From: an uncultured Burkholderiaceae bacterium | GTDB taxonomy: Bacteria > Pseudomonadota > Gammaproteobacteria > Burkholderiales > Burkholderiaceae | Length of the DNA stretch: 9,658 nt | Direction: 5' to 3' | Assembly: GCA_937862845.1 (NCBI GenBank) | Contig: CALMCK010000255.1 | Location: 1 to 9,658, forward strand | Part shown: piece after piece, positions 5,334 to 9,658 of the stretch | Position numbering within the stretch: the first letter of the stretch is position 1 | Layout of the letters: the number at the start of each line of letters is the position of its first letter | Program-made: the position numbers and the translations under genes | Notes under the pieces: model-generated | The model's database searches: none | The model's input: only the letters and a program-made list of their open reading frames with translations | What the model was told of the DNA's origin: nothing

Positions 5334-8300
5334 AAAACACTTTGTTTTGTGGTGATGTACTTGGGGTTGAGCGGGCTCATTTTCGGCAAAATCTCGTTTA
5401 AGTCAGTGCCATTTTCGCTGACATACTCACGCTTGAGCGATCTATTAATAAACCGCTCGGCGGCTTCTGGGTTTAGATCCTCACTGTCAATCAATGCTTG
5501 AGCTTCTTTTGCTTGCTCAGTTTTAGCAAACTCAAAGAAGGCGTCAATGATACTGGCTTTATCAGCGATGGCATCTAAATCGGTTTGGTTGATAAAATCA
5601 ACCACCAAACTTTCTTTGGCTCGATTGCCCAAGCTGGCACGAATCAGGCGGCGCACTTCATCAATCAGGGCACTTTTGTCTTTGATTTTCTTGTTGTGAT
5701 CAAAAATCAGCCCCAAAATATAATCCAGATTGATTTCTTGAGACTTGAGTAAATCGACCTCAAATTCAACATCATCCCAATCAAGCGTAGACGCATCTTT
5801 TTCATTGCCAGATTTTTCGCGGCGAATCCAGTCGCGAATGTCGTTATAGCAGGAACAGTAATCTTGAACCAGACGCGCCGCAGGCAGTTCAATCGTCTGC
5901 ATCTCGATAAATTCTTCATCGCTGATGTAATGCTCAGCCTTAAATTGCGCCACCGCTTCAGCGTCTTGCACATCCAAATCCTGCATCGCTTTTAAGCTGG
6001 CAAATTGATCGTAGTTCTGTAATACATGCTCAACCCGCAAATACTCGCCAAACAACTTGGCAAAGTCTTTTTTATCTTTTTCGGTCACGATGTCGTCGGG
6101 ATTGGGGAAGCGTTGTTTAAGCTCGGCAACCACTGCCAAATAGCCGCGCCGCGCCTCACCTGTCGCCTTATCGGTAAAGCCCTCCATATACTCGGCATAG
6201 CTTTTCTCAAGCACCACGTTCTTGGTGTTGGTGTCGCCAAACAAAGTAATTGCGTCAATGGTGGCCTGCTCCAAATCACGAAACGTCACAATGTTGCCAA
6301 AGGTTTTGGTGGCATCATAAATACGATTGGTGCGTGAATACGCTTGAATTAAGCCGTGATAACGCAAATTTTTATCAACAAACAAGGTGTTTAAAGTCGG
6401 TGCATCAAAGCCCGTTAAGAACATTCCCACCACAATCAGCAAATCAACCTCTTGATTTTTAACGCGTTTCGCCAAGTCACGGTAATAATTCTGAAACTCA
6501 TCGCTGGCCACACCATAATTGGTTTTAAAGTAACTGTTGTAATCCTTAATCGCCAAACTTAAAAACTCCTTGGCACTGGCATCCATCGCCGTCGGTTCAA
6601 AATTTTCATCGGCAATCTCGCCCACCGCGCCTTGTTCTTCATTCGCGGCAAACGAGAAAATCGTCGCGACTTTCAAAGGTCTGTCGCTGTCGCTTTGTAA
6701 TTGCTTGATCGCCTCATAATACAGCTTGGCAGCCTCCACACTGCTCACCGCAAACATGGCATTGAAGCCTTTGCCACTGGCGTTTGAACGGTGGGTTTTA
6801 TTCTTAAAATGCGTTAAAACGTACTGCGAAATCTCGCGTATGCGCTCAGGGTGCAACAAGGCTTGTTTGTTTTCTGCCGCACTGAGTTTTTGCACATCTT
6901 GCTCCAACTCAAACACCTTAAATTTAGGGCGCACATCGTTGTAATCCACCTTAAACTTCAAGACTTTTTCATCACGAATCGCATCGGTGATGACATAAGA
7001 GTGCAGCTCAGCCCCAAACACGCTGGCCGTGGTCTCTGAACCCAATGCGTTTTGCGGGAAAATCGGCGTACCTGTAAAGCCAAACTGATAGAATTTTTTA
7101 AACTTTTTCTTGAGGTTCTTCTGCGCCTCACCAAACTGGCTGCGGTGACACTCATCAAAAATAAACACCACTTGTTTGTCATAAATCGCTAAATCCTCAT
7201 CGCCCTTCATCAAATGATTGAGTTTTTGAATCGTCGTGACAATGATTTTATTGTCATCCTTCTCCAAGTTACGTTTTAAGTCCGCCGTGCTGTTTGAACC
7301 ATTGACGCTGTCGGGAGAAAAGCGCTGATACTCTTTCATGGTTTGATAATCAAGGTCTTTGCGATCCACCACAAAAAACACTTTATCAATAAAATCCAAC
7401 TCAGTCGCCAACCGCGCCGCCTTAAAACTCGTCAAAGTTTTACCCGAACCTGTGGTGTGCCAAACAAAACCACCGCCTTCGCTGGTGCGCCACTTTTTTG
7501 ACTGATACGCACTGCGAATCTTCCACAAAATCCGCTCCGTCGCCGCGATTTGATACGGGCGCATCACCAGCAGCGTATCGCTCACATCAAACACCGAATA
7601 ATGAATCAACACATTGAGCAGCGTGTTTTTTTGAAAAAACGTCGCGGTAAAATCTTTTAAATCATTAATCACCTGATTGTCCGACTTCGCCCAATTCATC
7701 GTGAAGTCAAAACTGTTTTTATCGCGTTTCGTCGTATTGGCAAAATAGCGCGTCCTCGTACCGTTTGAAATCACAAATAACTGCACATAGCGAAACAACG
7801 AGCGTTCCGTATTAAAACTTTCTTTACTGTAGCGGTGTACTTGATTAAACGCCTCACGAATCGCCACGCCGCGTTTTTTCAGCTCCACCTGCACAAGAGG
7901 CAAACCATTGACCAAAATCGTCACGTCATAGCGGTTCGCATGGCTGCCCGTTTGCTCAAACTGTCCAATCACCTGCACAGTATTGCGGGCAATGTTGGTT
8001 TTATCCAGCAGATAAATGTTCTGAATCCGCCCATCATCAAACACAAAATCATGAATATAATCATCGTGAATTTTGCGCGTCTTATCCACCAGCGTATCGC
8101 TGGGATTGTTTAAATACGTGTCCACGAAACGCAGCCACTCAGCGTCTGAAAACACCACACGATTCAAAGCCTGCAATTGCACGCGCACATTGGCCAGCAA
8201 AGCCTCGGGTGACTTCACATCCGCCAAGAACTCATAACCTTGATGAACCAAATCGGCAATCAACTCACGCTCCAAGTCAGACTCGGTCTGATAACTGCCG

Positions 8301-8377
8301 CATTGTTGATCTATCTTGGTGTATTTATCCAGCACAATGAAGTGGTTGGTTTGTGCAATGGGTGTGGAGTCGTTCAT
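5282..8377 (-). CDS. hsdR: Type I restriction enzyme R subunit, EcoR124I (type IC) family
   Basis: HsdR is the motor and nuclease subunit. With HsdM and HsdS it translocates unmethylated DNA using ATP and cuts at a distance. The 1031-residue product is full length (EcoR124I HsdR is close to 1038) and resembles it throughout. The PD-(D/E)xK nuclease is complete: D151, E165, K167, and the family QVHRYSKESF motif follows. Walker A is TTGSGKT with K313, DECH is at 408-411, and FTGTP at 434-438. Late helicase motifs are seen in GMFLTGFDAPTLNTLFVDK and QAYSRTNRIYDATKTFG. The C-terminal helical region carries EVDLLKSQEINLDYILGLIF and ends SPLNP...FQKIVAF. AGGA precedes the ATG by nine bases. No frameshift or missing catalytic residue is seen, so it looks functional. 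It is the last gene of its operon, 112 bp after the AlbA_2/GHKL-like gene; hsdM and hsdS are not in the window. Confidence 0.97.
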   Translation of the reverse strand: MNDSTPIAQTNHFIVLDKYTKIDQQCGSYQTESDLERELIADLVHQGYEFLADVKSPEALLANVRVQLQALNRVVFSDAEWLRFVDTYLNNPSDTLVDKTRKIHDDYIHDFVFDDGRIQNIYLLDKTNIARNTVQVIGQFEQTGSHANRYDVTILVNGLPLVQVELKKRGVAIREAFNQVHRYSKESFNTERSLFRYVQLFVISNGTRTRYFANTTKRDKNSFDFTMNWAKSDNQVINDLKDFTATFFQKNTLLNVLIHYSVFDVSDTLLVMRPYQIAATERILWKIRSAYQSKKWRTSEGGGFVWHTTGSGKTLTSFKAARLATELDFIDKVFFVVDRKDLDYQTMKEYQRFSPDSVNGSNSTADLKRNLEKDDNKIIVTTIQKLNHLMKGDEDLAIYDKQVVFIFDECHRSQFGEAQKNLKKKFKKFYQFGFTGTPIFPQNALGSETTASVFGAELHSYVITDAIRDEKVLKFKVDYNDVRPKFKVFELEQDVQKLSAAENKQALLHPERIREISQYVLTHFKNKTHRSNASGKGFNAMFAVSSVEAAKLYYEAIKQLQSDSDRPLKVATIFSFAANEEQGAVGEIADENFEPTAMDASAKEFLSLAIKDYNSYFKTNYGVASDEFQNYYRDLAKRVKNQEVDLLIVVGMFLTGFDAPTLNTLFVDKNLRYHGLIQAYSRTNRIYDATKTFGNIVTFRDLEQATIDAITLFGDTNTKNVVLEKSYAEYMEGFTDKATGEARRGYLAVVAELKQRFPNPDDIVTEKDKKDFAKLFGEYLRVEHVLQNYDQFASLKAMQDLDVQDAEAVAQFKAEHYISDEEFIEMQTIELPAARLVQDYCSCYNDIRDWIRREKSGNEKDASTLDWDDVEFEVDLLKSQEINLDYILGLIFDHNKKIKDKSALIDEVRRLIRASLGNRAKESLVVDFINQTDLDAIADKASIIDAFFEFAKTEQAKEAQALIDSEDLNPEAAERFINRSLKREYVSENGTDLNEILPKMSPLNPKYITTKQSVFQKIVAFVEKYKGVGKV

Positions 8378-8487
8378 TAATTCATTTCCTATTTTCGTTT
8401 CTGATTTTTCATCATTCTTTTCTGCATAACAGACTTATTATTTAAAAAATAAATCATAAGCCATTGTTTTTATAAGATTTAAATGTT
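8378..8487 (-). other. AT-rich gap before hsdR
   Basis: This 110-bp intergenic stretch is very AT-rich on both strands. It holds the hsdR ribosome binding site (AGGA, complement of 8387-8390). On the minus strand there is also a 12-codon lysine/arginine-rich open frame (ATG complement 8434-8436, TAG just before the ribosome binding site). That frame has no ribosome binding site of its own and is probably chance. No hairpin terminator separates the two genes, so co-transcription is likely. AT-rich -10-like hexamers exist, but none pairs with a good -35. Confidence 0.4.
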
Positions 8488-8520
8488 TTTTATTCTGCGT
8501 TTATTCTACTTTTATTCTGC
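8488..8520 (-). repeat. Three tandem 11-bp repeats at the 3' end of the AlbA_2-like gene
   Basis: On the minus strand three 11-bp units run head to tail: GCAGAATAAAA, GTAGAATAAAC, GCAGAATAAAA. They encode the last residues (QNKSRINAE) and the stop codon. Because 11 is not a multiple of 3, each unit is read in a different frame, and only the third register reads TAA as a stop. Confidence 0.85.
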
Positions 8521-9658
8521 AACTCCCATGCAGGTCCTTTTCGGGTTCCTGTATTGATGATTATTCCACTGCGCCTTAATTTGGTCAGTAAATTAGCTAT
8601 TTTGCGTTCTTTTTGCTCGTCGTTTAATGCATCACTGAGTTTGCCATCCAACAATTTGTTGATTTCAGTGCGGTTGGCACGATTAAAGCGTTTAAGATAA
8701 TCAGTGAGTAATTTTGCATAAAACTCATCATCTTGAGTACGGGTACGAATGTAATCGACCTTATTGGCGGTTACATTAGCAACTAATGCGGACACATGGA
8801 AGTTTGGTTTCCGTCCTTCAATGAGTCCTGCCTTACGCAAGCGGGTAGCTGCATCATCAGGGATGGAAAGTTTTTTCTGTACTCTATCCAATGCCAACAC
8901 ATCAATCAACGGCAAATCGGTTTTTTGAATCAACAGGCGACTATAGGCTGGATCAACAACGCCACCATACAGAGTCATTTTTACTGCAAAGGGTTGGCTA
9001 ATGTCATAATCAGGCAAAGGGAAATAACGTTGCGCTTGACCGTAGTAAATCAAATGAATGCCATAGCCCATCGTATCAATCATGTTCAACTCAGACATGG
9101 CCTGAGTTAAAAAAGGGTTCCGATAACGGCGAGGGGTTTTGTCGCCTTGAATATATTCATCGGGCTGCCCTTCAAAAAAACCACCTTCATTCTCAAAAAT
9201 CAGTTTGTCAGATTGTTCGGTGACGACCACACGACCATTGCGCTCATAGTCCTGATGAGCAATGCAATTGTGCAGTGCTTCCAGTACGATTTGCTGGTTA
9301 TATTTAGAAACCTCAATTGGAATTAGCTCATCTTGCGGCAAAATGCGCAGCTGAATATTGCGGATACGTTGATAAAGCTGTGTTGTACTGAGTAAAAAAG
9401 GAGGGCCGAAGTGCTCGTAAGCGCGCTCTTGCCCCTCTAACTTCCATGTTAACTGCGCAGGATGTGGCAATAGCAAATAGGCGGATTCCGCCTTACCCAA
9501 TAGCAACAAAGCGGTACGCGTTATTTGCCCGTTCTGCATCAGGCGAGCTCGTGTTAAAAAAGTGTCTATTGCCCAACTCATCACCTCATTGGAATCCAAG
9601 CGATTGGCATACTTCTGTGCGAACGATTCGCGCGCTCTGCGAACTGCCATTTCATCCA
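8490..9658 (-). CDS. AlbA_2/GHKL-type ATP-binding protein of the hsd operon (5' end outside window)
   Basis: This belongs to the family often annotated as 'RNA-binding domain/ATP-dependent helicase RecG-related' or 'putative DNA-binding protein', usually about 500 residues or more with an N-terminal Schlafen AlbA_2 domain. Numbered from an internal ATG at 9650, 386 residues follow it; the frame stays open to the window edge, so the AlbA_2 part would lie outside. The visible part begins with RARESFAQKY..RL and LTRTALLLLGK-like linker sequence. The GHKL-like ATPase follows: N-box E124-A-L-H-N128 with AHQDY, FENEGGF 152-158, RNPF 177-180, MGYGIHLI 194-201. Two winged-helix-like segments are at about 246-290 and 322-377. 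Such genes occur beside type I restriction genes in other bacteria, but the role is not settled; it may regulate or supplement the restriction system. It is not a true RecG helicase: no Walker A or DExx motif is visible. Confidence 0.75.
   Translation of the reverse strand, partial: DEMAVRRARESFAQKYANRLDSNEVMSWAIDTFLTRARLMQNGQITRTALLLLGKAESAYLLLPHPAQLTWKLEGQERAYEHFGPPFLLSTTQLYQRIRNIQLRILPQDELIPIEVSKYNQQIVLEALHNCIAHQDYERNGRVVVTEQSDKLIFENEGGFFEGQPDEYIQGDKTPRRYRNPFLTQAMSELNMIDTMGYGIHLIYYGQAQRYFPLPDYDISQPFAVKMTLYGGVVDPAYSRLLIQKTDLPLIDVLALDRVQKKLSIPDDAATRLRKAGLIEGRKPNFHVSALVANVTANKVDYIRTRTQDDEFYAKLLTDYLKRFNRANRTEINKLLDGKLSDALNDEQKERKIANLLTKLRRSGIIINTGTRKGPAWELQNKSRINAE

Larger units (their letters stand above)
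2336..9658. mobile_element. Integrated genomic island at tRNA-Phe (left end; right end outside window)
   Basis: The boundary is set by the tRNA-Phe half-gene at 2336-2380. Inside are a tyrosine integrase, a toxin-antitoxin pair, decayed sequence and type I restriction genes, a typical island content. Left of the boundary are core genes rpoC and slmA. No second att copy occurs in the window, so the right end is not visible. No conjugation or phage structural genes are seen, so the element cannot be classified as an ICE, prophage or satellite. Its extent past the window is inferred. Confidence 0.8.

Noticed and set aside
5018..5401. 127-codon plus frame running into hsdR
   Set aside because: Its second half is a low-complexity Thr/Ser/Gly shadow of the 5130 frame and its end is antisense to hsdR. 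The first 37 codons look more protein-like but have no start signal.
8488..8520. CRISPR array or phase-variation tract
   Set aside because: Three 11-bp units without spacers are not a CRISPR, and unit gain or loss changes only the last few residues, so a classic on/off switch is not supported.
8490..9658. RecG helicase
   Set aside because: Databases often label this family RecG-like, but no Walker A, DExx or other SF2 helicase motif is visible; the centre matches a GHKL-like fold instead.

Overview
The left 2.3 kb is ordinary chromosome of a betaproteobacterium, probably Burkholderiales. This rests on the RpoC C-terminus, whose wording (for example the VISRSGE and GVTVAKQ...DEVTGLSTLV stretches) I recognise as beta-type rather than enteric. 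No species can be named. It carries the 3' end of rpoC with a strong terminator, then slmA, the TetR-fold nucleoid-occlusion division inhibitor.

At 2336-2380 (minus strand) lies exactly the 3' half of a tRNA-Phe(GAA), from anticodon loop to CCA, with its own terminator still attached. The 5' half is missing. This is the classic scar of site-specific integration into a tRNA gene, and everything to the right (to the window end, and beyond) reads as an integrated genomic island. Next to the scar is a zone dense in short direct repeats, then a P4-type tyrosine integrase (2585-3883, plus). An intact tRNA-Phe is predicted at the far, unseen end of the island.

The island cargo in view is on the minus strand. 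First is a ChpS/ChpB (MazEF-type) antitoxin-toxin pair with a clear promoter/operator (4085-4771). Then comes about 510 bp with no intact gene but with hairpins and a probable decayed small ORF (5130-5333). Finally there is the distal part of a type I restriction-modification operon: a full-length HsdR of the EcoR124I (type IC) family (5282-8377), and upstream of it a Schlafen-AlbA_2/GHKL-type ATP-binding protein (8490 to beyond the window edge). hsdS and hsdM would be expected further right, outside the window.

Taken together this is a small defence/stability island: integrase for mobility, toxin-antitoxin for maintenance, and type I restriction plus an accessory ATPase-like protein for defence. 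No wholly new system can be proven here. The least explained parts are the accessory protein within the hsd operon, the repeats beside the integrase, the integrase's unusual catalytic box, and the decayed stretch between the toxin-antitoxin pair and hsdR.
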